Source of the DNA: Paenibacillus cellulosilyticus
GTDB taxonomy: Bacteria > Bacillota > Bacilli > Paenibacillales > Paenibacillaceae
Length of the DNA stretch: 64,000 nt
Direction of reading: 5' to 3'
NCBI RefSeq assembly: GCF_003182255.1
Contig: NZ_QGTQ01000004.1
Location: 1 to 64,000 of the forward strand
Shown here: one piece after another, positions 55,240 through 63,759 of the stretch
Position numbering within the stretch: the stretch's first letter is position 1
Layout of the letters: every line of letters begins with the position of its first letter
Notes under the pieces: model-generated
Database searches by the model: none
What the model saw: only the letters and a program-made list of their open reading frames with translations
Told to the model about the DNA's origin: nothing
Program-made: the position numbers and the translations under genes

Positions 55240-55794
55240 CTACTTTACAAACGGATGGGACAATTCCTCATGTCCCATCAACGTTTCAACAGACTCACCA
55301 TCTAGAAGCACATCAATGGATTGGACTTCATCAAACTGAAATAACGTCTGTTTCAAGGCTTGCAGCGCCAGCATCTCGCCAGACGCTCCAAGTCGTGCCT
55401 CCTCCGGTAAATGAAGGTCGATCGTAACAGCCCCGTCCTTCACTACTGCCGTCTTGAACTGTACCTTGCTCCACAGCGACAATGCATCGCTGCCGCCGTC
55501 TGTTTGCAGTGCTTCCAATGCCGCACTGATCATCGTATCCGGTGAATCATATTCAATTTCACGATTAAGCTCGACAAGCTTGGTCAAATCCTGATCGGAA
55601 TAATAAATATGTATCGATTGCTTCTTCTTGTCCGATGAGGATGCTTGCTCCGATTGACCTGCAGATGCCGTCACGCTCGTATCCGTGTTGGCACTATCCT
55701 GCGGCGACTTCTGCTTAGCTCCACAACCGCTTGCAGCTGTTACAATTGCAGCTCCAAGCAGCAGTAAGCCAATTGTCGTACGTATTTGACGCAT
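55240..55794 (-). CDS. GerMN-domain lipoprotein
   Basis: A 184-residue lipoprotein with Cys24 in the lipobox TAASGC, a Ser/Gln-rich linker (about 25-60), and a GerMN domain (about 62-180), named for the sporulation/germination lipoprotein GerM: IHIYYSDQDLTKLVELNREI, then GAVTIDLHLPEEARLGASGE and the C-terminal FDEVQSIDVLLDGESVETLMGH. GerM aids peptidoglycan and septal assembly in sporulation. ATG is the one 6 nt after GAGGTG. It is 16 nt after the amidase stop, so the two are an operon. Confidence 0.9.
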   Translation of the reverse strand: MRQIRTTIGLLLLGAAIVTAASGCGAKQKSPQDSANTDTSVTASAGQSEQASSSDKKKQSIHIYYSDQDLTKLVELNREIEYDSPDTMISAALEALQTDGGSDALSLWSKVQFKTAVVKDGAVTIDLHLPEEARLGASGEMLALQALKQTLFQFDEVQSIDVLLDGESVETLMGHEELSHPFVK

Positions 55795-55810
55795 CATGCT
55801 CACCTCATTT

Positions 55811-57274
55811 TTATTGAAGCTTCAATTGCTCCTTAAGACCCGAAACAATTGCAGCAGCAATTTTGGACTGAATCGCGCTATCGAACAGCGCTTTTGCGTC
55901 TGTCGCATTCGTCAAGTAACCGGATTCGAGCAGAATAGCAGGCATCGTCGTCTCACGAATGACTTTGAAATCTCCAAAACGAACACCGTTGTCCTTCAGA
56001 CCTGTTGCTTTAACCAAGTACTTGTGCATAATGGTCGCAAATGGCTTCGAATCCGCGCGATTGTAATACGTTTCTGTTCCGTTCGTTGTAGCAGTATAGC
56101 TGTTCGCATGGATAGAAATGAATGCATCCGCCTTCAGTTTATTGGCAGTATCCACTCGTTCCTGCAAGGTAGGATAAGTGTCACCCGTACGCGTGTAGGT
56201 CGCTTGAATACGGCTCTCCTTATCGAGCAGTTCCTTCACTTTCAATACAATGCTAAGATTGAACGTCTTCTCGTACAGTCCGCTTGCCGTACTTGCACCC
56301 GGGTCTTTGCCACCATGTCCAGCATCGATGACGACTTTGTATACTTTGTCACTTGATCCTGTGCTTGTGCTTGGGGTCGAAGGTGTCGTCGTCTCTGGCG
56401 GCGTTACAGCAGGATCAAGCACATCAATTTTAATGCGTCCGCTTTCTTCCGATACGTTATAACTCGAAGCTGCCTTCAAATCCAGAACGACGCGCAGCGT
56501 CGTCGGACTATCGGGTCCTACAGCATAACGAATCTTCGTTAGTGTTGGATGTGAGTCAACAACAACTTGTCCCGGTGTTAAAGTGGATGCAAATGCCGAG
56601 TTCGGCAAATCGATTACGATACGATCCGGGGCCGTTAATGTAAACGCTTTATTCGGTGTAACTGTTCCATCGTAATCGATGAGTACGCTCGACATGCCAT
56701 CAAACTGAACCGACTTCAGCAAGCCTTGCACGCCTGCTGGCAACGACGTATTCGAGTCCGTACTGTTGTTATTCGAGCTTCCAGACGAATTTCCTGTGTT
56801 GGAATTGTCAGAACCTGAAGAAGATCCCGAATCTGTCGAGGTTCCTGCACGTTGGTACAAATGAACGGACTTCGTCGGCGAATCATAGTACACTTGCAGT
56901 CCAAGACTCTCTGCAACAAATCGAATCGGTACCATTGTGACCTTGTTAATGATCATTGCCGCAGCTTCAAGCTGCACGACGGTTCCATTGACGCTGGCCG
57001 AACGACTGTCTACCGTCAATGTAATCAGATTTGAATCATCTTGGATATCAATCCGCTTCTCTTCTTGATTCCAACCTACGTCATAACCTAATCCTTCAGC
57101 AACTACCCTAACTGGCACAAGTGTCGACTTGTCAACAATTTGGGGATCTTCTTGCGTTTCCAACAATTTGCCGTTCAAATAAAGCTTCGGCGCGACGGAA
57201 GCTGCTTGTCCGATCGCTGGGAACAGCGAGAAGAAGAGCGACAACAACATGATGACGACAACTAGCTTTCTCAT
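55811..57274 (-). CDS. Secreted N-acetylmuramoyl-L-alanine amidase
   Basis: A 487-residue exported enzyme cleaving the lactyl-amide bond in peptidoglycan. Signal peptide (1-24), a copper-amine-oxidase-like stalk domain (about 30-140, with LVPVRVVAEGLGYDVGW and VPIRFVAESLGL), a Ser/Asn/Gly linker (about 145-180), an AMIN domain (about 185-290), and Amidase_3 (about 310-485). Zinc ligands are seen as DAGHGG (His), GLYEKTFN (Glu) and SIHAN (His), with LLESGYLTN supplying the catalytic Glu. It matches sporulation amidases of the CwlD/AmiC type. Operon with GerMN lipoprotein. ATG preceded by GAGGTG. Confidence 0.95.
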   Translation of the reverse strand: MRKLVVVIMLLSLFFSLFPAIGQAASVAPKLYLNGKLLETQEDPQIVDKSTLVPVRVVAEGLGYDVGWNQEEKRIDIQDDSNLITLTVDSRSASVNGTVVQLEAAAMIINKVTMVPIRFVAESLGLQVYYDSPTKSVHLYQRAGTSTDSGSSSGSDNSNTGNSSGSSNNNSTDSNTSLPAGVQGLLKSVQFDGMSSVLIDYDGTVTPNKAFTLTAPDRIVIDLPNSAFASTLTPGQVVVDSHPTLTKIRYAVGPDSPTTLRVVLDLKAASSYNVSEESGRIKIDVLDPAVTPPETTTPSTPSTSTGSSDKVYKVVIDAGHGGKDPGASTASGLYEKTFNLSIVLKVKELLDKESRIQATYTRTGDTYPTLQERVDTANKLKADAFISIHANSYTATTNGTETYYNRADSKPFATIMHKYLVKATGLKDNGVRFGDFKVIRETTMPAILLESGYLTNATDAKALFDSAIQSKIAAAIVSGLKEQLKLQ

Positions 57275-57469
57275 CTTTCACCTCTAAAACAAAATATGGA
57301 TTGCCCGCAACGAAACACGTCGAGTTAGCACGCAATTCGTCTATTACAGACGAAATATTAGACGCGCTCTATCGGAAAAAGTTGCGTATAAAGGATAAAT
57401 TGTGTGAACTTTTTCGCGGGAAAAGAGGGGCTTGGCCCCTTCTAACCCCATTTTACTTCCCAACTAAAT

Positions 57470-57690
57470 CCTGAGTACTTCTACCTAGCCAACTCTCTCG
57501 GGATCTCTACCCACCCAAACCAAGAGTTCTACCCACCCAAACCCTCCCTGCTAGGGAGGGCCCCGGGGTTTCCAACCCCTGGGACCCGGAAGGGGTCGTG
57601 AGATTTACGGAAGAGCGGATAAACAACTACGTGCAGGAAGCCGCGTGCCCTTGTGGGGCAAAGCTTTTGTTCGAGCTTCCTTGGTTGCTA
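57470..57690 (+). repeat. Dispersed intergenic repeat, copy 5 (full length)
   Basis: The head occurs three times with falling similarity: CTTCTACCTAGCCAAC, CTCTACCCACCCAAACC and TTCTACCCACCCAAACC, then CCCTCCCTGCTAGGGAGGG (57542-57560), GGGGTTTCCAACCCC (another hairpin), and the tail GTGGGGCAAAGCTTTTGTTCGAGC. It fills most of the 498-bp gap between the amidase and leuD; from 57275 to 57469 I see nothing named. Confidence 0.72.
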
Positions 57691-57701
57691 ATGTGCTGAA
57701 A

Positions 57702-57741
57702 CAAAAAAGCTCTGGACTGCCTTTCGGCAGCCACAGAGCTC
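57702..57741 (-). terminator. Terminator after leuD
   Basis: AGCTCTG/CAGAGCT and CTGCC/GGCAG arms with a TTTC loop; on the minus strand TTTTTTGTTTC follows. Confidence 0.88.
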
Positions 57742-57772
57742 ACTTGTATTAGACCGTTGTCAGATCAGGCTT

Positions 57773-58372
57773 TTACGCCGTTTGACCTGCGCGTTTTGCT
57801 TCGAAAGCAGCGATTTTGTCTTCATGCTGAAGCGTCAGGCCGATATCGTCCAGACCTTGCAGCAAGAATTGACGACGGTGCTCGTCGAGCTCGAACTCGA
57901 TGCGGAGGCCATGCTCGTCAGTGAGCACTTTGTTCTCCAGATCGATGTTCAGCTTGTAGCCTTCGTGTTTAGCCGTACGTTGGAACAGATCTTCTACTTG
58001 CTCTTCGCTAAGCTTGATCGGCAGGATGCCGTTCTTAAAGCAGTTGTTGTAGAAAATGTCTGCATACGACGGTGCGATGATGCACTTGTAGCCGTAGTCC
58101 AGAATCGCCCAAGGAGCGTGCTCACGGGAGGAGCCGCAGCCGAAGTTAGCGCGGGAGATCAGAACCGATGCACCTTCATAACGAGCTTTGTTGGGCTCGA
58201 AGTCAGGGTTTACATCACCGTTCTCGAAGAAACGCCATTCGAAGAACAGGAATTGGCCGAAGCCGCTGCGCTCGATACGTTTCAGGAATTGTTTAGGAAT
58301 GATTGCGTCTGTATCGACGTTTACGCGGTCAACCGGTGCGACGATACCTGTATGTTTAACAAAAGCTTCCAT
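57773..58372 (-). CDS. leuD: 3-isopropylmalate dehydratase small subunit
   Basis: A 199-residue subunit that, with LeuC, isomerises isopropylmalate in leucine synthesis. The N-terminal [23 protein letters not shown] and the substrate-loop [13 protein letters not shown] are typical. ATG follows GAGGAG at 11 nt. leuC ends 27 nt upstream, so they form an operon. No leuA or leuB is nearby. A terminator follows. Confidence 0.97.
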   Translation of the reverse strand: MEAFVKHTGIVAPVDRVNVDTDAIIPKQFLKRIERSGFGQFLFFEWRFFENGDVNPDFEPNKARYEGASVLISRANFGCGSSREHAPWAILDYGYKCIIAPSYADIFYNNCFKNGILPIKLSEEQVEDLFQRTAKHEGYKLNIDLENKVLTDEHGLRIEFELDEHRRQFLLQGLDDIGLTLQHEDKIAAFEAKRAGQTA

Positions 58373-58399
58373 GTTATATCGTTCTCCTCTCTTAGGCGA

Positions 58400-59824
58400 T
58401 TAGTTCGCTACTTCTGTTTTCAGCTTCCAGTCGCGTACGTCTGTGAAGCGGCCCATAACTGCTGCTGCTGCAGCCATTGCTGGGGAAACGAGATGCGTAC
58501 GACCACCGCGGCCTTGACGGCCTTCGAAGTTACGGTTCGACGTCGAAGCGCAGCGTTGGCCTGGCTTCAGTACGTCTGGGTTCATCGCGAGGCACATCGA
58601 GCAGCCGGCTTCACGCCATTCGAAACCTGCTTCTACGAAGATTTTGTCGAGACCTTCCTTCTCAGCCTGCAGTTTAACGCGGCCTGAGCCTGGAACGACG
58701 ATTGCCGTTACACGGTCGCTAACTTTGTAGCCTTTCGCTACTTCAGCAGCAGCGCGAAGGTCTTCGATGCGGCCGTTCGTGCAAGAACCGATGAACACGT
58801 AATCGATCTCGATTTCGGTCATTGGCGTACCTGGTTTCAGAGCCATATAGTCAAGCGCAGCTTCAGCAGCTTTGCGCTCATTTTCAGTTGCCATTTCTGC
58901 TGGGTTAGGAACAACAGATGTAATGTCCGTACCCATACCTGGGCTTGTGCCCCACGTTACTTGCGGAATGAGCGAGTCAACGTCGAACTCAACAACCGTA
59001 TCGAACGTTGCGCCTTCATCCGTACGCAGCTGCGACCATTCTGCTACAGCTTTGTCGAATGCTTCGCCTTGTGGTACGTATTCACGTCCACGCAGGTATT
59101 CGAACGTCGTTTCGTCCGGAGCGATCAGACCAGCGCGTGCGCCTGCCTCGATCGACATGTTACAAACCGTCATACGCTCTTCCATCGTGAGCGAGCGGAT
59201 TGCTTCACCCGTGTACTCGAGAACGTAGCCCGTTGCGAAGTCCGTACCGTATTGCGCGATTACGCCGAGGATCAAGTCCTTCGCCGTAACGCCCGGTTTG
59301 CGGGAACCGTTGAAACGAATTTCCATCGTCTTCGCTTTCGATTGCTGCAAGCATTGCGTAGCCATGACGTGTTCAACTTCGCTCGTACCGATACCGAATG
59401 CGAGTGCGCCGAATGCGCCGTGCGTCGACGTATGGCTGTCACCGCAAACGATTGTGTAACCTGGGTGCGTCAGACCGATCTCTGGACCCATAACGTGTAC
59501 AACGCCTTGGTCGATGTTGTTCAGGTCGAACAGTTTAACACCGAAGTCCGCGCAGTTTTGCGTCAGCGTATCGATTTGCTGTTTGGAGATCGGATCTGTA
59601 ATATTGAAGCGATCTTTCGTTGGAACGTTATGGTCCATCGTTGCGAACGTACGCTCAGGACGGCGTACTTGACGGCCCGACATGCGCAGACCTTCAAACG
59701 CTTGCGGCGACGTTACTTCGTGAACCAAGTGCAAGTCGATGTACAAAATGCTTGGCTTGCCTTCTTCCGAATGAATCACGTGGTTATCCCAAATTTTCTC
59801 AAACATTGTTCTTTTCTTAGTCAT
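58400..59824 (-). CDS. leuC: 3-isopropylmalate dehydratase large subunit
   Basis: A 474-residue aconitase-family subunit. Fe-S cluster Cys are in [14 protein letters not shown] and [11 protein letters not shown]. Other motifs: [33 protein letters not shown] and GAFGALAFG (substrate region). ATG at 59824 follows GGGGTG at about 7 nt; a second ATG seven codons in is an alternative. It is divergent from a LysR regulator gene 168 nt away, a usual arrangement for regulated targets, and is cotranscribed with leuD. Confidence 0.97.
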   Translation of the reverse strand: MTKKRTMFEKIWDNHVIHSEEGKPSILYIDLHLVHEVTSPQAFEGLRMSGRQVRRPERTFATMDHNVPTKDRFNITDPISKQQIDTLTQNCADFGVKLFDLNNIDQGVVHVMGPEIGLTHPGYTIVCGDSHTSTHGAFGALAFGIGTSEVEHVMATQCLQQSKAKTMEIRFNGSRKPGVTAKDLILGVIAQYGTDFATGYVLEYTGEAIRSLTMEERMTVCNMSIEAGARAGLIAPDETTFEYLRGREYVPQGEAFDKAVAEWSQLRTDEGATFDTVVEFDVDSLIPQVTWGTSPGMGTDITSVVPNPAEMATENERKAAEAALDYMALKPGTPMTEIEIDYVFIGSCTNGRIEDLRAAAEVAKGYKVSDRVTAIVVPGSGRVKLQAEKEGLDKIFVEAGFEWREAGCSMCLAMNPDVLKPGQRCASTSNRNFEGRQGRGGRTHLVSPAMAAAAAVMGRFTDVRDWKLKTEVAN

Positions 59825-59932
59825 CGCGTTTCACCCCGTAATTGTCTATTTCTCATTTGGCTATAAATATAAGTGCCTTGAAATTAACTTAACAATAGCA
59901 TGTTCTTATTCATTGATCCAAGATATAATATC

Positions 59933-59947
59933 TATAATAGCTATAGG
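59933..59947. promoter_or_regulatory. LysR-box-like palindrome in the leuC/LysR intergenic region
   Basis: CTATAATAGCTATAG is a 15-bp inverted repeat fitting the T-N11-A form of LysR sites. GATATAATATC lies next to it at 59923-59933. Confidence 0.5.
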
Positions 59948-59991
59948 TTATAACTATGAACCCAGTCGATACGAAGGGAAGTTCCAAAACG

Positions 59992-60894
59992 ATGGAATTG
60001 CGTCAGCTCCAATATGTCATTCAAATTGCAAAAGAGAAAAACTTCTCCCGCGCCGCGGAGAAGCTTCATATTGCTCAACCTTCACTCAGTCAGCAGTTAT
60101 CCAAGCTTGAGAAGGAAATCGGCGTCCTGCTGTTCCGCCGGACAACGAACTCCGTCGAGCTGACACATGCTGGTGCCGTGTTTGTCCATAAAGCGCAGAC
60201 GATTCTGGACGCGTCTGAACAGCTCAAGCAAGAGATGGAAGATATGGCGCATATGCGAAAAGGCAGATTGGTCGTCGGCAGCCTGCCAATTACAGGCTCG
60301 CACATCCTTCCGCTCGTGCTGCCCGTATTCGGTATGCAATATCCGGAAATTGAGGTTGTACTCATTGAGGATACTTCCGCCAAGCTAGAGCAGCTGACCG
60401 CCAGCGGCGAGACCGACATCAGTCTCCTGTCGCTTCCCTTGTTCGACACTTCGCTCGCATGGGAACCATTAATTGAAGAAGAAATTTGTCTAGCGGTTCC
60501 GCACCGCCATCCGCTCGCGAATCATCACGGTAGAATCGAACTCAGCGAGCTCGAGAGCGAATCTTTCATTGTTCTCAAGAAAGGACAAGGATTCCGGCAA
60601 ATTACTCTTGATTTATGCGAGCAAGCAGGCTTCGCTCCGCGAATTGTGTTCGAGAGCAGCAATATAGAGACCGTGCAGTCACTTGTCGCAGCAGGCATGG
60701 GCATCGCCCTCGTGCCAATGATGATTACACGAGCACCGCGAAGCGAGTTTACGCCGCTTTACTTGTCGCTTAGCGATCCCGCTCCTTCCCGTACGCTAGT
60801 CATCGCGAGTCGGAAGGGCCGTTATCTCTCGCGTGCAGCAGAAGCGTTCATCCGAACGATGAAACGTACCGTCGATCGACATTACAATGGCTAG
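59992..60894 (+). CDS. LysR-family transcriptional regulator
   Basis: A 300-residue regulator. The winged HTH is at the N-terminus (MELRQLQYVIQIAKEKNFSR and AQPSLSQQLSKLEKEIG), followed by a linker helix and a type 2 periplasmic-binding effector domain (RLVVGSLPITGSHILPLVLP, LIEDTSAKLEQL, MGIALVPMMI). The start is set at 59992 (AAGGGAAG upstream at about 10 nt); an ATG at 59956 has no ribosome site. Divergent from leuCD, which it probably regulates; the effector could be an isopropylmalate-related acid, but that is a guess. Confidence 0.93.
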   Translation: MELRQLQYVIQIAKEKNFSRAAEKLHIAQPSLSQQLSKLEKEIGVLLFRRTTNSVELTHAGAVFVHKAQTILDASEQLKQEMEDMAHMRKGRLVVGSLPITGSHILPLVLPVFGMQYPEIEVVLIEDTSAKLEQLTASGETDISLLSLPLFDTSLAWEPLIEEEICLAVPHRHPLANHHGRIELSELESESFIVLKKGQGFRQITLDLCEQAGFAPRIVFESSNIETVQSLVAAGMGIALVPMMITRAPRSEFTPLYLSLSDPAPSRTLVIASRKGRYLSRAAEAFIRTMKRTVDRHYNG

Positions 60895-60921
60895 CCGGAC
60901 TGCCCGGCTAGCCATCTTTTT
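60887..60921 (+). terminator. Terminator after the LysR gene
   Basis: ATGGCTAGCCGG/CCGGCTAGCCAT perfect 12-bp stem overlapping the stop codon, followed by CTTTTT. Confidence 0.87.
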
Positions 60922-60930
60922 ACCATTACA

Positions 60931-61734
60931 CTATTCATAAAGCGTTGGACGACGATCCTCGAAAATCGGAATTCGCGCACGAACCTCATCCACAATCGCG
61001 AAGTCGATCTCAGCTGTCAGAATGCCTTCCCGATCGTCACTTTCCGCAATAACCTCTCCCCACGGATCGATCACCATGGAGTGACCGAAGAACACCGTCT
61101 CTCCGCTCTGCCCGCACCGGTTGCAAGCAATGACGTACATCTGATTCTCGATCGCACGAGCCTGCAGCAGAGTCCGCCAATGATGAAGTCGTGGATTCGG
61201 CCATTCAGCCGGCACGAACACCGCCTTGACGCCGCTAAGCGCCAGCTTGCGGAACAGCTCTGGGAACCGAATGTCATAACAGATCATCATGCCTGCAGGG
61301 GTACCATCCAGTGCCAATGTGCCTGTCTGAGTGCCGGGCTGCAAATATTTCTCTTCATCCATAAGACGGAACAGATGAATTTTGTCATAAGCCCCAAGCT
61401 CTTCCCCGTTGCGTCCGAACGCATGAATCGTATTATACACGCCATTATCCCGTTTCTCCGCAATCGAGCCGCCAACTAGCAGTACGCCATGCTCCTGTGC
61501 AAAAGCAGCCAGCTTCTCTCGAGTGCGTACGCCTTCCTTATCTGCCAACTCATGAATGCGATCCAATGCGTATCCCGTGTTCCACATCTCGGGCAGCATA
61601 ATCAGATCCGGCTTATCGCCAGCCGAGACTGCTTCTGTAAGCATGCGCTCAGCCCTGATGAAATTGGCTTCCGGTTCGCCAATTTGAATATCCATTTGCA
61701 GCAATGCCAGCTTCAGTTTCGTACTCGACATCAT
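60931..61734 (-). CDS. mtnU: Carbon-nitrogen hydrolase, MtnU-like omega-amidase
   Basis: A 267-residue nitrilase-superfamily enzyme. The catalytic triad is seen as Glu in LPEMWNTGYAL, Lys in YDKIHLFRLMDE, and Cys in ICYDIRFPELF. It follows B. subtilis MtnU (YkrU) closely; such proteins hydrolyse 2-oxoglutaramate or 2-oxosuccinamate, the products left when transaminases use Gln or Asn. ATG at 61734 has AGGAAG about 5 nt upstream. The MtnE aminotransferase is close by, which fits a methionine-salvage role. Confidence 0.9.
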   Translation of the reverse strand: MMSSTKLKLALLQMDIQIGEPEANFIRAERMLTEAVSAGDKPDLIMLPEMWNTGYALDRIHELADKEGVRTREKLAAFAQEHGVLLVGGSIAEKRDNGVYNTIHAFGRNGEELGAYDKIHLFRLMDEEKYLQPGTQTGTLALDGTPAGMMICYDIRFPELFRKLALSGVKAVFVPAEWPNPRLHHWRTLLQARAIENQMYVIACNRCGQSGETVFFGHSMVIDPWGEVIAESDDREGILTAEIDFAIVDEVRARIPIFEDRRPTLYE

Positions 61735-61853
61735 CGATCTTCCTTTGCGAACAGTTTGTATTTTCCTAATCATAACCCCTCATGGAACCGTGTCAAGCTG
61801 GGAATGTTAACGTGGAACGGCGTAATACTATCGACAGATAAAGGAGACTGGTC

Positions 61854-62315
61854 ATGAGAATTCGCTTGTACCATCACGTTGCTGCCGTCGTAGCGCTAAT
61901 GCTGCTGCTCGTCACCATGATGAACCCATCTGCTGCACATGCTGCTGACGCTAAGGCAAAAACACCGAGCCATCCCGTTCAAGTGTTCGATGTAAAAGCC
62001 GAGAAGGTCGTCAAATCTGTCGATAACGACAGACAATACCAGAAATTCGCACGCAGCTGGTTGAAGTCGGTCACTGGCTTTGCCCCGCAGCTTAAGTCGG
62101 ATGACAGCTGTCTGTATGTGTACCGCGTTCCACTGAATAAGCCGACGAAAGTCAAAGTATCGCAAACCGAGCTGAACGTGCGCGAAGTATTCCTGTTCAA
62201 CTGCGCGAATAAACCGCCGCTTCTGCTCGTATTCGATGACCAAAGACGCCCGTATCTGCTCCTGTTCAGCGCTGACATTGCTCCGTTCGTGAAGAAAATC
62301 GGTATCCCATCCTAA
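61854..62315 (+). CDS. Small exported protein of unknown function
   Basis: A 153-residue protein with a signal peptide (about 1-31, ending AHAA) and no lipobox. The mature part has two Cys (CLYVYRVP and FNCANKPP), likely a disulfide, and several short beta strands near the end (LLLVFDDQRRPYLLLFSAD). No domain recognised. ATG follows AAAGGAG with good spacing. It lies between mtnU and mtnE but on the mtnE strand; whether it belongs with them cannot be told. Confidence 0.78.
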   Translation: MRIRLYHHVAAVVALMLLLVTMMNPSAAHAADAKAKTPSHPVQVFDVKAEKVVKSVDNDRQYQKFARSWLKSVTGFAPQLKSDDSCLYVYRVPLNKPTKVKVSQTELNVREVFLFNCANKPPLLLVFDDQRRPYLLLFSADIAPFVKKIGIPS

Positions 62316-62468
62316 TTGCAAAACTCCGACTCCTTGCATCATGCATGCGGGAGACGGTTTACATATCGAGCGGGCGCTGCCCGCTCTTGTGCTGTTATCC
62401 TCATTCTCGACACTCCATACCCATCGTGCTAAAGTATGTTCATCAAATAGGTGGAGTGTGACGCAGCA

Positions 62469-63668
62469 ATGTCTAAGAATACGAATGCCGTTTCCATTCA
62501 ACCCGCGGAGCGGATGAATGGATTGCCGAAGCAGTTCTTCGCGGCACTTGTCGCCAAAGCGAACGCACAGATGGCTAAAGGTCGCGACGTCATCAATTTG
62601 GGACAAGGCAATCCCGACCGTCCAACGCCTTCCCATATTGTAGAGTCGCTGAAATCAGCAGCAGACAATCAGCAATACCATCGTTATCCGCCTTTTACGG
62701 GTTATCGCTTCCTCAAAGAAGCTGTTGCACAACGTTATGCCGAAGATTATGGTGTTGAGCTGGACCCGGATACAGAAGTTGCGATTCTATTTGGCGGCAA
62801 AACGGGCCTCGTCGAAATTAGCCAATGCCTGCTCAATCCCGGCGATGTATGTCTGGTGCCAGATCCTGGCTATCCGGATTACTGGTCAGGCGTGAAAATG
62901 GCTGGCGCCGAGATGGCATTCATGCCGCTTCTTGAACGTAACAGCTTTCTGCCAGATTACAGCGCAATTCCTGCGGAAATGGCTGACCAAGCTAAGCTCA
63001 TGTTCATTAATTACCCGAACAACCCAACCGGCGCTGTCGCTGATCTCTCCTTCTACGAGTCGACAGTAACATTTGCCCGTGAACATAATATCGTTATCGC
63101 AAGCGACTTCGCATATGGAGCGATCGGCTTCGATGGCCAGCGCCCCATCAGCTTCCTCCAAGCAGAAGGTGCCAAGGAAGTGGGCATAGAGTTCTACACC
63201 TTATCCAAATCCTACAATATGGCCGGCTGGCGCGTGGGCTTCGCACTTGGAAACAAACAAATTGTTGGCCTCATCAATCTTATTCAAGACCATTATTACT
63301 GCAGTTTATTCGGCGGCATTCAAGAAGCGGCTGCAACAGCTCTTACAGGACCGCAGAATTGCGTGGATGAGCTTCGTTCTGAATATGAGCTGCGGCGAAA
63401 TGCTTTATTCGAGGAACTGGATGCCATCGGCTGGCAAGCCAACAAGTCTGGCGGCTCGTTCTTCTGCTGGCTGCCAGTACCGAAGCCTTACACATCTGCG
63501 CAATTCGCAGATCTTCTATTGGAGCAAGCGGACGTTGTCGTTGCGCCTGGTATTGGATTCGGCGAGAATGGTGAAGGCTATGTTCGACTTGGTCTCCTCG
63601 CCCCTGCTGAGCGGCTCCGTGAAGCGGTTCGCAGAATCGGTGCACTCGGAATTTTCAAACCGAAATAG
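62469..63668 (+). CDS. mtnE: Methionine-salvage aminotransferase, MtnE-like
   Basis: A 399-residue class I/II aminotransferase. Seen are INLGQGNPDRPTPSHIVESL, LFGGKTGLVE, NPGDVCLVPDPGYPDYWSGV, NYPNNPTGAV and the Schiff-base Lys in YTLSKSYNMAGWRVGFALG. The sequence follows B. subtilis MtnE (YkrV), which converts 2-oxo-4-methylthiobutyrate to methionine, preferably with Gln as donor. Start ATG at 62469 has GGTGGAG 12 nt upstream; the frame continues upstream to a GTG without a site. The adjacent mtnU would recycle the 2-oxoglutaramate made. Confidence 0.9.
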   Translation: MSKNTNAVSIQPAERMNGLPKQFFAALVAKANAQMAKGRDVINLGQGNPDRPTPSHIVESLKSAADNQQYHRYPPFTGYRFLKEAVAQRYAEDYGVELDPDTEVAILFGGKTGLVEISQCLLNPGDVCLVPDPGYPDYWSGVKMAGAEMAFMPLLERNSFLPDYSAIPAEMADQAKLMFINYPNNPTGAVADLSFYESTVTFAREHNIVIASDFAYGAIGFDGQRPISFLQAEGAKEVGIEFYTLSKSYNMAGWRVGFALGNKQIVGLINLIQDHYYCSLFGGIQEAAATALTGPQNCVDELRSEYELRRNALFEELDAIGWQANKSGGSFFCWLPVPKPYTSAQFADLLLEQADVVVAPGIGFGENGEGYVRLGLLAPAERLREAVRRIGALGIFKPK

Positions 63669-63705
63669 TTGAGTGTATCAAGCGTAAACTGGGGGCTTGC
63701 CTTTC

Positions 63706-63735
63706 TTTACACACGACTCCCAATCATGTTATGCT
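63706..63735 (+). promoter_or_regulatory. Probable promoter of the T-box leader
   Basis: TTTACA at 63706-63711, 18-bp spacer, TATGCT at 63730-63735, about 25-30 bp before the first helix of the T-box leader. Confidence 0.55.
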
Positions 63736-63759
63736 GATATCAATCGAAAATACGGAACG

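Noticed and set aside
58961-59866. A 301-codon plus-strand open frame opposite leuC
   Set aside because: Antisense to leuC; Arg/Cys-rich shadow.
61735-61853. S-box riboswitch between mtnU and the exported-protein gene
   Set aside because: The gap is only about 120 nt and none of the conserved S-box sequence blocks or a long terminator helix is visible.
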